64,000 bases of DNA from Adiantum capillus-veneris (taxonomy: Eukaryota > Streptophyta > Polypodiopsida > Polypodiales > Pteridaceae), in assembly GCA_014529385.2 (NCBI GenBank), contig CM043964.1:110172587-110236586 (forward strand). Reading direction: 5' to 3'. Position 1 is the first letter of the stretch. Each line of letters starts with the position of its first letter. A model generated the notes under the pieces. The model did no database searches and was not told the DNA's origin. It was given only the letters and a program-made list of their open reading frames with translations. Shown here in pieces: positions 47,341 through 60,259 of this stretch. The position numbers and the translations under genes were made by a program.

Positions 47341-48570
47341 CCTCCTTTGTTCATTGTTGAGACAATGCCTGAATGGAGTGAAAAGATTGTTAACTTATTA
47401 GTTAATGGTTTTCCACCCAAAGAGCTGCGAAAAGATATAGCTCGAAAATTAATCAAGGAATGCGAACCATATTGCTTACTGGTGGGAACTCTCTATAAGA
47501 GAGGAAAAGATGATGTTCTTAGACGCTGTGCCCGCGAAGATGAGTATTTATATATTCTACAAGAGGCACACATGGGCGTAGCTGGTGGTCACTTTTCAGG
47601 AAATTTGAATGCCCGAAAGATCTTACAGTCAGGCTATTGATGGCTCACTCTGTTTAAGGATGCATCACTTTTTGCAAAGGGATGTGATGAATGCCAACGC
47701 TTCAACAAGCCACAAAGAAGGGATAGGATGCCTCTACATCCCATCAAGGTAACCCAACCATTTGAAAAGTGGGGCTTAGACTTTGTAGGACCGATTAGTC
47801 CAGTTGTCCGTAACACGCAATCACGATATATCATTGTGGCTACCGACTATGTAACCAAATTGGCTGAAGCAAAAGCAACACGAAAGGCGGATGCAAAAAC
47901 AACAGCTAAGTTCCTCTTTGAGAACATTATCACACGTAATAAAAGAACTCACATCAAACTTCATGATATCTCACCACAAGTCTACACCCTATTATCCCCA
48001 AGCAAATGGCCAAGCTGAGAGTACCAACAAAACTCTCATCTCCATTTTGACAAAGACAGTTGAGGCTCATCGCACTGATTGGGACCTAAAGCTTACATTA
48101 GCTTTATGGGCTTATCGTACTGCGTATAAAGTTGCTATTAATTGCACACCGTTTAAGTTGGTGTATGGCCAAGAAGCAGTTATGCCATGGGAGTTTGTCA
48201 TTCCTAGTCTTCGAGTAGCTTCTCAACAAGGTTGGGATGGTAACCCCTTAGTGGAGCGATTATATATCCTGGAAAGGCTAGATGAAGAGAAGCAATTAGC
48301 TGTGCAAAATGCTCTAGTGGAGAAGGATAGGAGAAAGAAGTGGTTTGATAGCCATTTAAAGGATAAAGACATCAAGGTTGGTGATAAAGTTCTTATGTAC
48401 GGGGTACGTAATTAAAAGAAGAAATTGAAATACGCTGGTAAGGGACCATATCGAGTGTGTGAAATTACCCCGCAAGGTACCATTCATGTGGAGACTCTAG
48501 ATGGAGTTGAAACCATTGGATTCCTTAATGGGAGTAAATTCAAAAGATATTATGATCCTCTAAGCTAGGA
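47341..48570 (+). pseudogene. Integrase of element H
   Basis: Zinc-binding motif EAHMGVAGGHFSG (47561 onward) with KGCDECQ (47679). The core has KWGLDFVGPISP (47768 onward, first Asp) and YYPQANGQAESTNKTL (47987 onward, Glu). The piece with the second Asp is missing: a deletion after ENIITR (47940) joins to HIKLHDIS. The C-terminal region runs through WAYRTAYKVAINCTPF and LYILERLDEEKQL to a TAA at 48412. TAG at 48567 closes it. One TGA at 47638. Confidence 0.87.
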
Positions 48571-49947
48571 AGAGTTGCAAGCTATCCATCAAAAGAAGGC
48601 TGCCAAGGAACAAGCAGAGCTTAGAAAAATCCAAGCAAGATTTGAGGCTCGAGAGCGACAACAACGTCTTAGACGCCAACGAGAGGCTAATCTGGGAATC
48701 ACGCAAGCATTTTTCAAGGACACGGATGACAACTCATTAGAATCTGAGCCACCGCTACGATACCCAATTGAGCTAAATAGCCCCTATGGGAAAGTACTAT
48801 ACAATGCCTTATAGATACGGGAGCTAAACACAATTTGTTATCCTATGGAGTTTGGTGTCAATTAGGGAAACCGACCCTATCCCCGAGTACGATGTAAGTC
48901 AAGGGCATTAATAAAAAGAAAACTGCTATTCTTGGAGTCCTTCAGACCCCTGTTGTCTATGACAATGGAAGCATAGTGCAGAGGTTTCTAGTCATGCCCG
49001 CGGGAGCTATGGAAGGTAAAGTAAACCTGGGACGCACGTGGATGTTGGCAACCAAATGCACTATTGATTGGGATATTGGTAGTGTCACGATGCGACCACC
49101 GACTCTTACCCCTATCATTCAAGCAAAGTCACCTACGTTGCAAACTCTAGCAAAGTTGAAGGATAGCCAACATTCACAAGCCAAGGTGGTTAACTCGTCT
49201 TTGCCGGCTACCCATGAACCTAGCACTTCAACACTTGTAGTTGCAGCAAGCAGTAATATTGCAAGTACTCAACCTGCACGACCTAAGAGTACATATCAAT
49301 GGGTCCCCAAGGCCTTACTTCCAACTACCTCAACCCTCCCATCCATTTCAAGAAAAAATTTCCCTAGAGAACCAAGAGCGCGCTCTAGGATATTCAAGAC
49401 CAAATCACGATGGATTCCAAAACGACTATTAGAAGCCCAAGGCTACTATGATGGAAATGAGCAAATTTGGGTACCTAAACGTAAAATGTGTCCTTCCCTA
49501 TCGACAACAAACCCATATGAGTCAAACAGTGTAACGCTAAAGCCAATGGCAGACCGTGGGAAGGGAAAAATCACAGAATGCTACACACCTAGTCCAGAGC
49601 TAGTTTGGGCTCCAAGGCAAAACCAATTTATTCCACCTAGCTCAGGAAGGGGGGAGTTCCATGAAGCTTCTAGCTCCTCATGTAATACATCCATAGAGGT
49701 AAAAGCTTCTACATAGCCTCCATCTATAGTAGTGGACCTCCATGAAGCTACAAAAGAATCCACACCTCCCAGTGTTCAAGAATCACCTGATGAACCACTT
49801 CAAGTTCGATCCTGGGAGAGTACCTTACCACCCTTGCAACTTGACGCGGTACCTAGGGTAATAGAAAACTACTGGCAAAAATCCTCACCTATTACCAGCT
49901 GGAACAATTGGTTTCAAAGGGTGACGAGCTCATTTCAAACGGTATGA
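48571..49947 (+). pseudogene. Second protease and W-x-P-K tail of element H
   Basis: A basic linker (48575-48800) leads to LIDTGAKHNLLSYGVW (48808 onward, DTGA at 48814-48825). It continues through a TAA at 48895, VKGINKKKTAILGVLQ, VQRFLVMPAG and VNLGRTWMLATKCTIDW (about 49021-49071), which is the end motif of retropepsins. The tail has YQWVPKA (49297), RWIPKR (49408), IWVPKRK (49465) and VWAPRQ (49606), and ends at 49947. From 48976 to 49716 the frame is open for 246 codons. This is the best preserved copy of the tail. Confidence 0.8.
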
Positions 49948-49954
49948 TCTACCC

Positions 49955-49968
49955 AAGGAAGGGGGGAG
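49955..49968 (+). other. Purine tract after the tail of H
   Basis: AAGGAAGGGGGGAG, followed by TGTTTGCTGACA. Either a 3' tract with LTR start at 49969 or an internal tract as in C and F. A second tract with the same AGGGGGGAGTG core occurs at 50624. Confidence 0.6.
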
Positions 49969-50047
49969 TGTTTGCTGACAATCATCACTCACTCACTTTC
50001 CTCTCAACCTTTCCCCCTGACCCCTTAATCTCCAATCTTAGGGAATG

Positions 50048-50056
50048 TATATATAA
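50048..50056 (+). promoter_or_regulatory. TATA-like element before the short frame of H
   Basis: TATATATAAAG about 145 bp upstream of the Met at 50195, with no other coding sequence between. Confidence 0.45.
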
Positions 50057-50194
50057 AGCCTTATACTCACAAAAACAAGATAAAAAAGTAAAAGAGAAAG
50101 AGCCATAACACAAAATCATAAAAACAAATTATGCACAAGAACACGACCCTTGTAATATTTTCACTCTAACCATCATCTATTTGCGTGTACAAAT

Positions 50195-50617
50195 ATGGCT
50201 AGTACGCCAGAGTCATCCACTCCTGCCTTGGGTGAGAGGTACCCTCGTTACTTTTCACAAATATTTCACATGGTCTTTCCGGTGCTTGCATGTGAATGGG
50301 ATTTGATAGGTACGCTAGCATGTGAGAGGAATTTTGAGGAGTTACAATGATTGGTACGTCTCTTGACCACGTCTGATCCATACTTAGTAGAGAGCATTTC
50401 TCCCATTGCACAAGCCTACCCTTTTGACCAAGATGACTATAGGCGTCTAGTGACCCTCTTAGTAAACATGGGCACCTATGATGAAGAAGAAAATTTACAG
50501 GACTACACGGATGGCACATATGGTCTCATGGCTGATGACTTTGTTTATCTTGACGACGAGGATAGGGGTTTAGCCTTAGGGTTTCCCCCCAACCTCTACA
50601 ATATCCTATTCCCTTGA
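50195..50617 (+). pseudogene. Short accessory frame of element H (140 codons, one stop)
   Basis: Met 50195 (MASTPESSTPALGERYPRYF) runs to 50617 in one frame, with a single TGA at 50348. It then continues VRLLTTSDPYLVESISPIAQ and an acidic C-terminal part (MGTYDEEENLQDY, DDFVYLDDEDRG). No family, signal peptide or membrane segment is recognised. It lies between two near-identical purine tracts and behind a TATA-like box. It could be an accessory protein of H or an unrelated frame inside an LTR. Confidence 0.5.
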
Positions 50618-50623
50618 ATCTCT

Positions 50624-50632
50624 AGGGGGGAG
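50624..50632 (+). other. Second purine tract of H
   Basis: AGGGGGGAG followed by TGCAAATAATTAGG. If this is the true 3' tract, the LTR starts at 50633; its far end was not found. Confidence 0.45.
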
Positions 50633-50633
50633 T

Positions 50634-51991
50634 GCAAATAATTAGGTTAGGGTTCCTTATGTTTTTTGTTGTGTTCAATAAGTGTTGGTATCTTTTTCCA
50701 CTAATGTGCCTCCTGGAGGTATTCCTTTTGTTTCCTAGTGTGTACAGGAGCGTGTTTCTATTGATAGGATTTGGACCTTCATGAAATCTTTATCTCGACT
50801 CACTCTTCAAATCAAGCGCGACCATTGACACAAACAGGTGTTTCTTGTCCATTAGCATGGCCCCTTATCTTTTTTGCATCTATGATTGTCTGCTTTGATT
50901 GTGATTGGTAGGATAATATCCAGCACATTTGCTTAGTAACAAACATTTAATTCAATGTAATTTTTTGTCATAATCACTTGTCTAGGTTTAAAAATCAACC
51001 AGTCTGACTAAGCTAGTTTGACCAAGTTAGGTGTTAGAGATCTTCTCTTAATACCATGGGGAATGCCTTCCTAATAATCAATGGTTACTTAGGTTCTTAA
51101 TCTGATTTAGGCAGCATTGTGTGAAATGTACTAGGGATTTCTAGTGGGCTTGACCCTATTGACCTTTCGCTTAAGTATTATAAAGGGAGTTTACTAGTGT
51201 GATGAGCCTGGGGAGGTGTATCAGTGTTATATGACCCCCCAAAGTTACAAAATTAAAATGCTGAAAAGGAACAAACAAAAAATCAAAGTGCCACAATGTA
51301 AAATCTTAAGCTGGAAGAGAAATCTCAGCTTGATTTGGTACTTCACTCACATGTATTGCCTATGGTACTAGAGCCCTAGAGGTTCCCAGTGTGGGCGCTT
51401 TTCGTTGAAAAGCAAAAAACCCAAGGCATACAAAATAAGCACACACATCAAATTGAATCACTGTGAAAACACTTTGGGGGGTCAAAGAAAAAGTAATCAT
51501 TCATGCGATGATTTCATGAGAAATTCCTTTTATGGTAGCTTAACTACAAGGTCTTCTAGATATAGCCTCTAGTCAGCCCTCGAACATGAATACTTGGCTC
51601 TCGTGATTAAACAACTTAATTGACCACAGAAAATTAAGAAGCTTATCCATGGTATTAATATTCGATCTCTAGTGCCTTTCGACCATCAAATTAGCGACCC
51701 CAGACTTGTTTAATTTTTTACCTTTACATTTGTTTATGCATTTGAGTACATTGCAATTTAATGTTCATTGCTGACAAATTGTTTGAAATTCTTTTACCAA
51801 TCAATTTGTCTATCTAAAACTGCATATGCTTTTTAATCACTTATGAGAATGCAATTACTGTGCCAATGTTGTTTGATTTTGCAATGGCTGAAGAAGGCTA
51901 AGGACATTCATCTCAAATGATCTTCCACCTCGACGAACGAGCTTCAACTCAATAGCTTCCGAGGACGGAATCTACATCAAGAAGGGGGGCA
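50634..51991. other. Non-coding stretch, possibly LTR sequence of H
   Basis: About 1.36 kb without a supported coding frame. A TATAAAG at 51179-51185 would fit an LTR promoter. It ends in AAGAAGGGGGG (51979-51989), a further purine tract. Confidence 0.4.
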
Positions 51992-52657
<666 letters not shown>

Positions 52658-52940
52658 TTTTTTAAAGATCTACCTTAGAAAATAACAAAGACTGCTTAGA
52701 GAACCTTGATATAGTTTTTTTTTAATCTAATAAATAATATACATTGCCACTCATTTTGATTTTCATATATGTCATCACTCTTAATATAGTAAGGTCCTCA
52801 TAGAATAAAAATTGAGTCAATTTGAGTAAGGGAAAGACGCTTTTTTATTCTTTTAATTTTTTTCACTTGCACCATTCACTTGAGGTGTGCCTCCTTAGGT
52901 TTGGTAAAATACCAAACCTAGAAATTTTGACATGTATTAA
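52658..52940. other. Unassigned AT-rich sequence
   Basis: Nothing recognised. It ends in TAA before the CACTA terminus. Confidence 0.4.
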
Positions 52941-54280
52941 CACTAGGTTGTTAACCTAACAGGACATAAAAGTGTCCTTTCAAGGTTTTGAAAAAAACCT
53001 CCAAAACCATAGTAGATCCACTCATTTTGTAATATCCTTTCATGAGGTTATAGTTCAAGGCCTACTACACATGAAAAAAATAAGAAACTTGTAAAATTTC
53101 TCATCTTTTGGTCACACCAAGCCTCCAAAGTTGATGGACCAGTACATTTTCATCAAAACAGTCATTTCTTACGTTTTGTTGCATAAAAATAAGATTAGGG
53201 ATTTTTGTAGGACTTGAGACAAATTCCCTTGTTAACTTCAATGGGTTGGTGATCAGAACATATGATTGCTTCTCACTCACTATTTTTTGTTTTGCCAAAA
53301 GAAATAGGTACAAAAAAGTTGAATTTTTACCATTCTGCAAAACTTTTATCAAAGTTTCTATAGCCACGCTCAATACAAATAATATATGCATGTTTTCTTA
53401 GTTCCCTATTGTCCTTTAGGTTCATAAGGAGCCATGGACCATGTCAAAAGAATAATACATCTCTTACCAAGGGGAATCTTGGGGACAAAGATGAAGTGCT
53501 AAATACAGCAAACATGAAAAAACTGGGTTCAACATTATGAGTTGTAGAATCCCATAGAAACTATTCAATATCTAGCCAAATTTGATCCTTATGACTAGAT
53601 ATGGTTACTACCTACAAAATGCATGTAGTTGTCACAAGAAACTAACAATATTGAAAAAGCTATACTTGATATACTAGAATGTTTCGTTTTCTTTTATAAT
53701 TGAAAAAATCAACCATCGTTGTCTACTATGCAAAATAGGGTATTAGGTGCCCCAAAACTCAAGAAATATTAGCTTTATGTTACAATATGGGACATAGAAA
53801 AGATAAACTGCATTTGGATATCATGAAAGCCACCAAAAAAATCATAGAAGAGCTAAAATTGACTAAAAAACAGGATTTGACAATTTTTGTAATTTGGTCA
53901 TAACTTACAACTTTAACATTTATTTCTCCCTATAAGCATCAAGACATGTTGAGGACTACTAAAGATAGTTCTCTAGCATTATAGACCTCACAAACATGAA
54001 TTCTAGAGTGGTATAGTTTCAAAAAGTTGAAAAAAGCCAAAAACAGGACCCGTTTTTTCAGACAGTTTAGGTTGTGAAATGTTGTGCAAGGACAAGGGTA
54101 AAGATGAAATTGATATTCCAAAAAAAATGTCGAGTTTTTTTCAGCTCATGAGACAACTTTCTAGATAGATAGCACCTCAAAATCCATTTTGAAACTCTTG
54201 ACATAATTCAAGGAAAATGGTCACTTAACAAGACATAAAAGTGTCCCAGGACATAAAAGTGTCCCATTACCAACCTAGTG
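52941..54280. mobile_element. Element L: non-autonomous CACTA-type (En/Spm) DNA transposon, 1340 bp
   Basis: The left end is CACTAGGTTGTTAA. The right end is TTACCAACCTAGTG, its inverted match with one mismatch. The sub-terminal motif GGACATAAAAGTGTCC occurs once inside the left end (52971 onward) and about twice at the right (54235-54265), as expected for the sub-terminal repeats of this superfamily. Flanking triplets are TAA and TTA, so the 3-bp duplication is imperfect. The interior is AT-rich with no transposase. Confidence 0.72.
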
Positions 54281-54704
54281 TTACCAACCATGACTTGGTT
54301 CTACTCTCCCAATCCCAGTTGGCTAGTCCACCTCATACAAGGAGGCGGCCACATCACCAAAGGTCCATGTCATCACCCCATCTCACCTTCCACATCACCA
54401 CATTCAACACTTTGATCGTAACACTTGGCTTGCCATGTCACTCTAGTTGCCAACTCATCCACCACCCTCAATTTCCACCTTGCATGCCACTTCACCTTAA
54501 TTGCCATGTCATCCACCAGCTCAAATGCCACGTGTAAATATTGCTTGCATGGCTTGCCACATCACTCCCCACCAAGCATGCCACATCGCCACCTTGCCAA
54601 CTCATCACCTCCTTTTTTGCCACATAACCATTACATGTCACCATTTTGACACGTCATCATACGACATGGTAGATGATGGGATCCCATCCTCCACCTCATC
54701 TTTC
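54281..54704. repeat. Degenerate GCCATGTCATC / GCCACATCACC repeat, left part
   Basis: Short phrases such as GCCATGTCATCCACC and GCCACATCACC recur irregularly. The same type continues at 60452 behind element M, so M is inserted in it. The open frames here are due to the repeat. Confidence 0.65.
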
Positions 54705-55018
54705 TGAAGGAGTACGAGCGGAAGTGCGACGCGAGAGAGAGTGCGAGAAGAAGAGCACGACGATATAGTGAACTCGCTCTACTAAAATGTGTAGAGCATA
54801 GTGAGTTCTTATTAGGTTTTTACAAAAGAATATGTGTACATACCTGGCGGCCCGCCCACTTACCTGTGCAAGAAGAGCACGACGATATGGTGAACTTGCT
54901 CTCCTGTAATGTGTAGAGCATAGTGAGTTCTTATTAGGCTTTTACAAAAGAATATGTGTACATACCTGGCGGCCCGCCAACTTACCTGGGCGACCACATT
55001 GGGCTCTATACCCCAACA
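54705..55018 (-). repeat. 3' LTR of element M (314 bp, with internal duplication)
   Basis: TGAAGGAGTACG ... CCCCAACA. A unit of 122 bp (54748-54869) is repeated at 54870-54991; the partner LTR has it once. The minus-strand purine tract begins at 55019. Confidence 0.94.
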
Positions 55019-55107
55019 ACCTCCCACTTAAAGTCCAATGTGGTACTTTAAGTGTGAGAGAAGCTACTATACAAGCTAATATACAAGAGATGTAGAGAAG
55101 TGATGTA

Positions 55108-58100
55108 CTACCCTACACCTATCTGCTTGCGAAAATGCGCAAAGCTCTCTGAGGGAAGTCCTTTTGTAAATAGATCAGCAGGATTTTCTGTGGTCTGAAC
55201 TTTGACAAGCTGAAGTTGCTTATCCTCGAGTATTTCCCTGATGAAATGATACTTCACATCCACATGCTTTGTCTTTGAGTGATAAACAGGATTGCGAGCC
55301 AATTGTATAGCACTTTGACTATCACAATATAACACAGGCATCTCTTCTTTGATTCCCAAATCTGTTGCTAGTCGATTAAGCCAAATTGATTCTTTGCATG
55401 CCTCTGATGCTGCAACATATTCAGCCTCTGTAGTAGACTGAGTAACACAATCTTGTAATCTAGAACACCATGATACTGCTCCACCAGCCAATGTAAAGAC
55501 ATACCCTGACGTAGACCTTCGGTTGTCTAAGTCACCTGCATAATCTGAGTCTGTAAAACCCTTTACACTTAGCTCTTGACTCCCATAGAATATACGCATA
55601 CTCTTTGTAGCTTTCAGGTATATCAATATTCCTTTCACTGCCTCCCAATGTTTCTTGCCTGGGTTTGACATGTATCGACTTACTACTCCCACTGCAAATG
55701 CAATGTCTGGGCGAGTAGCAATCATTGCATACATCAAACTACCCACTGCATACGCATATGGAATCTTATCCATTTCAGCCCGTTCTTCCTCAGACACAGG
55801 ACAATCTTGTTTGCTAAGTTTCACATATGGTGACAATGGAACACTCAGTGCCTTTCCCTTCTCCATATTGAAACGTTGCAAAACCTTGTCAATATACTCT
55901 GTTTGAGATAACCAAATCAACTTCTTTGATCTGTCTCTCTCAATACGCATACCAAGTATATGACTTGCCTCACCCATGTCTTTCATGTCAAACGATTTTG
56001 CCATCTTTGACTTCAAAGCTGAAATTTCTTCCAAGTGCTTGCCAGCAATCAACATGTCATCCACATACAAAATAAGGATCATTCAACTACCATCCTTAGC
56101 CTTCTTTGTATATAGACAGTGATCGAACTCACTACGTTTGTAGCCTTGAGAAAGCATAAACTTGTGGAATTTATGGTACCATGCCCTCGGTGATTGTTTT
56201 AAGCCATAAAGACTCTTTAACAACTGGCATACCCAATCTTCCTTGCCTTTCTCAACAAACCCTTCTGGCTGTTGCATGTAAATTTCCACATCTAAATCAC
56301 CATGCAAGAACGCTGTCTTGACATCCATTTGGTGCAACACCAAATCTAATATGGCAACCAATGCAAGAAAGCATCTCAATGTAGTCATCTTGACCACCGG
56401 AGAGAAGACTTCATCAAAGTCAATTCCTTGTTCTTGCTTAAAGCCCTTGGCAACAAGCCTTGCTTTGTACTTTGGCTAACTATCATGAGCGGTGATCTTA
56501 TACGTGTAAACCCCTTTACAAGGTAGAGCCTTTTTGCCCTGTGGTAATTTAACTAGCTTCCATGTCTTGTTTTTATGCAGAGCTGTCATCTCTGACTGCA
56601 TGGCCAATTGCCAATTCCCAGAGTCCTTCATTTGCACTGCTTCCTTGTAACATGAAGGCTCATTGCAATCAGTCAACATGACATAGTTCATAGATGGAAC
56701 AAACCTATCAGGAGGTCGCGTGACACATCCAGATCTATGCACAATAGGTGGCTCAGGCTCAGCCACAACCTGTGGTTCCACTCTATCCTGTCCTTGCTCC
56801 TCTTGAGCCTTGACATTTTGTCTTGCACGTGCAGGTCCATCTTCTTGGAAGACAACTCTTCTAATCTCCTCAACCCTCTCTAGTTTAGAGTGATATTTGG
56901 ATTCATTAAAGTGAACATCATTGCTGCGGACAACCTTTTTGGATTCGGGATCCCAAAGTCTGTACCCCATCTCGCCAGAATTACCATAGCCTAGAAAGAT
57001 GCACTTTCTACTCTTTGGCTCAATTTTGTTCCTAAATTCCTTTGGAACGTGAGTATATGCCTCACAGCCAAAGACTCTGAGATGCTTGTATGAGGGCATT
57101 TTGCCCGACCATACCATCTTTGGCACTGAATCCTTCTGCAAAACCTTGCTAGGAGATCTATTTACAAGATGAACAGCTGTTGATACAGCTTCAGCCCAAA
57201 ACCCATTTGGCAGCTGTGCATTAGACAACATACTTCTGACCTTCTCTTGTATGGTCCTATTCATCCTCTCAGCAACACCATTTTGAGGAGGATTGTAAGG
57301 AGCAGTAAGTTCACGTTTTATACCTTTTGACTCACAAAAGTCTTGAAAGGCCTTTGAAACATACTCTCCACCATTGTCAGTGCGTAAGCATTTAAGCTTC
57401 TTGCCACTCTGATTCTCCACAAGTGTCACAAACGTTTTGAAAACACTAAACGCTTCATCCTTGTGCTTGAGAAAGTAAACCCATACTTTCCTCGAGTAAT
57501 CATCTATAAATGTCATAAAGTAAGAAGCTCCCCCTAGAGATAGGTTAGGCATAGCTCCACACAAATCACTATGAACAAGTGCCAACTGTGTATCTCTTCT
57601 ACTGCTTCTATGCTTATGTGGCTACTGTGTTTTCTTACCATACAGACAATGTTCACAGAATTCAAAATCATTAAATGAAAAGCCAGGCAAATAACCAGAA
57701 CGAGACAAGATTTCCATTCCCTTCTTGGACATATGTCCTAACCGGCTATGCCACAAAGAAACGTTCGGTTGCTCGGTTACATTGATTACATTTTTAGAGA
57801 CATTTGATACATAAATCATGTAAAGTTCTCCAGACTTTACTCCATGTGCTACTGTCATAGAACCCTTGGATATCTTCCACATGTTCTGTCCAAAAATGGT
57901 GACGTAGCCAGCATCATCAAGTAAACCTGTGCTGATCAAGCTCTTTGTAATTGCGGGAACATGTCTCACATTCTTCAGCGTGAAAGAAGAGCCATTCTGA
58001 AACTTCAATTGAACATCTCTAACACCTAAGATCTCACATGTCTGCCCATTGCCTAGCCGAACATGATCTTTTAGTGGTCACATAAGAGGTAAACCACTCC

Positions 58101-59080
58101 TACACATGAAGTGATGCCCCTGAGTCTATAATCCAGTCACTCAATGCATTTCCATCCGATGCTGTAAGAAGAGCTGAGTCCATTGTATTCTTCAAGAAGT
58201 AGATGTCTCCTGACACTAGACTGTCATCCTCTGCAACAGTGTTTGTCACATTTATTTCTTGAATCTTCACTGAGGACTTGTTCTTCTCACCATGGTCTTC
58301 AGCTTTCTCTTTGCCTTTTTCTGCTTTCCATTCTCTGCAGTCTCTTTTCATGTGACCCTTCTTGCCACAATGGTAGCATTCTATGTCACTCTTTCCTTTA
58401 GCACTGCGGGACTTGCTACGAGACTGATTCCTCTTTCCACCTTTGTACTTTTCTTTGGTCCTTCCCCTGACAACTAAGGTTGTTCCTTTGCCTTTTTCCA
58501 TTGTCTTTCTATTGGTTTCTTCAGTAAGCAGACTTCCTTCTACACCTGCTATGTTCAAACCATCTAGAGGTGCAGAATTACTCAAAGCTGTGCGAAAAGT
58601 GTCCCAACTTTCCGGCAATGTGATCAACAGGAACATAGCTCTAACAGGTTCATCAAACTTGACACCTTGAGGTGACAACTGACTGTAGATTGTGTTGAAT
58701 TCATTCAGATGATTGGACATAGGTGTCCCTTCTTTCATCTTCAAGTCAACAAGCTTCTTAAGCCAGTATACCTGTGAAGCTGCACTCTGCTTCTCATAAA
58801 GATCACTCAGCTTTAACCATGCTTGATAAGCCGACATCCCGTCTGCTACATTGAAGTAAATGCTTTCTGCCAAAGTCAGCATAATGGTAGAAAGTGCCAA
58901 TTCATCCATTTCACTCCATTCATCTTCGTCCATATCTTCTGGTTTTATCCCCTTGAGATTTATACGTTTTATCTGCTTCTTTTGTACCAACACGTGCCAA
59001 ATCTGCTTCTTCCACAATGGGAAATTGGTTCCATCCAGCTTCTTGATATTGTAAAGAGCAGTGTCATGTGATCCAGCCAT
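55108..59080 (-). pseudogene. Copia gag-pol polyprotein remnant (element M)
   Basis: Minus strand, Met 59080 (MAGSHDTALYNIKKLDG). UBN2-type gag with CCHC knuckle CYHCGKKGHMKRDC (58337-58378), then protease DWIIDSGASLHV (58103-58138), pre-integrase LWHSRLGHMS, integrase ([32 protein letters not shown]), reverse transcriptase (DVKTAFLHGD; YVDDMLIAG near 56060) and RNase H (FTDSDYAGDLDNRRSTSGYV). Stops lie at 58100 (TAG), 57622 (TAG), 56476 (TAG) and 56083 (TGA), with one frameshift near 58072. It is Tork/TNT1-like and related to E; it is more decayed than E and better preserved than D. Confidence 0.94.
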
Positions 59081-60245
59081 AGCTACGCTTCACAGTGGTT
59101 TACTTTCTTGGGAAAAATTCGGCAGAGTTTCCCCTGTAAACTGACCTTTGAACCAATATCAACTTGTCAAATGAACCAAGAAAGCTTCAGATTCTGCATA
59201 AATTTCGGCAGAGTCTCCTTTGTAAAATGGCTCTAGTGTACTCAAAAAACAGACCAAAAAACAACTCAAAAAACACTGTCTCTCTGACACTGTAAGCTAC
59301 GGGTAAACCTGTCCTGCACCTGTACTGTCTCTCACTGTCCTGTAACCATAGACTGTGACAATGCCTCAACGGCAGTAAAGCAAAGATGCAATCCCAACTG
59401 TCTAACTCACAGTCAATACCTCTCACTGTCCTGTAAGCATAGACTGTGACAATGCCTCAACGGCAGTAAAGCAAAGATGCAATCCCAACTGTCTAACTCA
59501 CAGTCAATACATCCTAGCTGCCTATCTAAGGGTGCTCGAGGGATCGCTCCAAGACCTGTATCACCGAAAGGATCTCAACATTCGAGAATCCCCCAGCTCA
59601 ATAAAACCTCACTCGACCCTCAACAAGGGCTGCAGTAAATCTGACAGTACATAGACTTCCCACAAAGTCATACATCCACAAATTTCCCACTGTATGCTGT
59701 AACCGCTGCGGCTGTTGTTTGCTGCGTGACTCACAGCCAGCAAACCCTCAACAGACATACATCATCTCTGACAATACATCCCATGTGGAAGTACCTGCAA
59801 TGTCAGGATGAAATCTGGAATATCAAGCAGCAAACACAAGCTACCTGATGAACTAGTGGATGTTGCCTACAGTCTGTGTGTAGATGCGCCCGTGTCGTAT
59901 GTGACACGCCTCCAAGAATTGTGAGCCGTCCTTCGATGTGTAGATAGTCACAAATCAACACTCTGGGAGTGTCGATATCCTCAGAACCTGCAGTCGTAGG
60001 CCGAAAACCCCAAATTTGCAGAGTCGGATCTGCACCCACCAAGACCACGTAGTCAAAAATGGCCTGCGCAGACCTTTGTCGAAGCCGAACGGTGACCGAG
60101 ATGACCTCAGAATGATATTCTGAGCACACCATATCCTACGGGTTTCCCCACAAGATTTGGGGTCGTGTCTTTGCCTGTCGAATTTCACTCCAATCTGAGC
60201 TGGTGACTCTAGCCTCCTGCAGTGCTGCCCCGAGCCTCGATCTGA
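59081..60245 (-). other. Leader of element M
   Basis: About 1.17 kb with no long coding frame, the same length as the leader of E. It contains a 91-bp tandem duplication. Confidence 0.7.
59329..59510 (-). repeat. 91-bp tandem duplication in leader of M
   Basis: CTCTCACTGTCCTGTAA starts at 59329 and again at 59420. The copies are almost identical through CACAGTCAATAC. Confidence 0.96.
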
Positions 60246-60257
60246 GCTCTGATACTA
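60246..60257 (-). other. Primer binding site of element M
   Basis: Minus strand TAGTATCAGAGC, the initiator tRNA-Met site TGGTATCAGAGC with one change, two bases from the LTR end. Confidence 0.88.
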
Positions 60258-60259
60258 GT

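Larger units (their letters stand above)
47341..50633 (+). mobile_element. Element H: giant-type Ty3/gypsy fragment, plus strand
   Basis: It begins in the RNase H-integrase linker at the junction with G and carries integrase, second protease, W-x-P-K tail, purine tract, a promoter-like TATA, a short reading frame and another purine tract. It has the same order as C and F, but a different and shorter accessory frame. Confidence 0.75.

Noticed and set aside
54241-54707. Frames rich in His, Ser and Thr before element M
   Set aside because: Translations of the GCCATGTCATC repeat; three overlapping frames are open because of the repeat.
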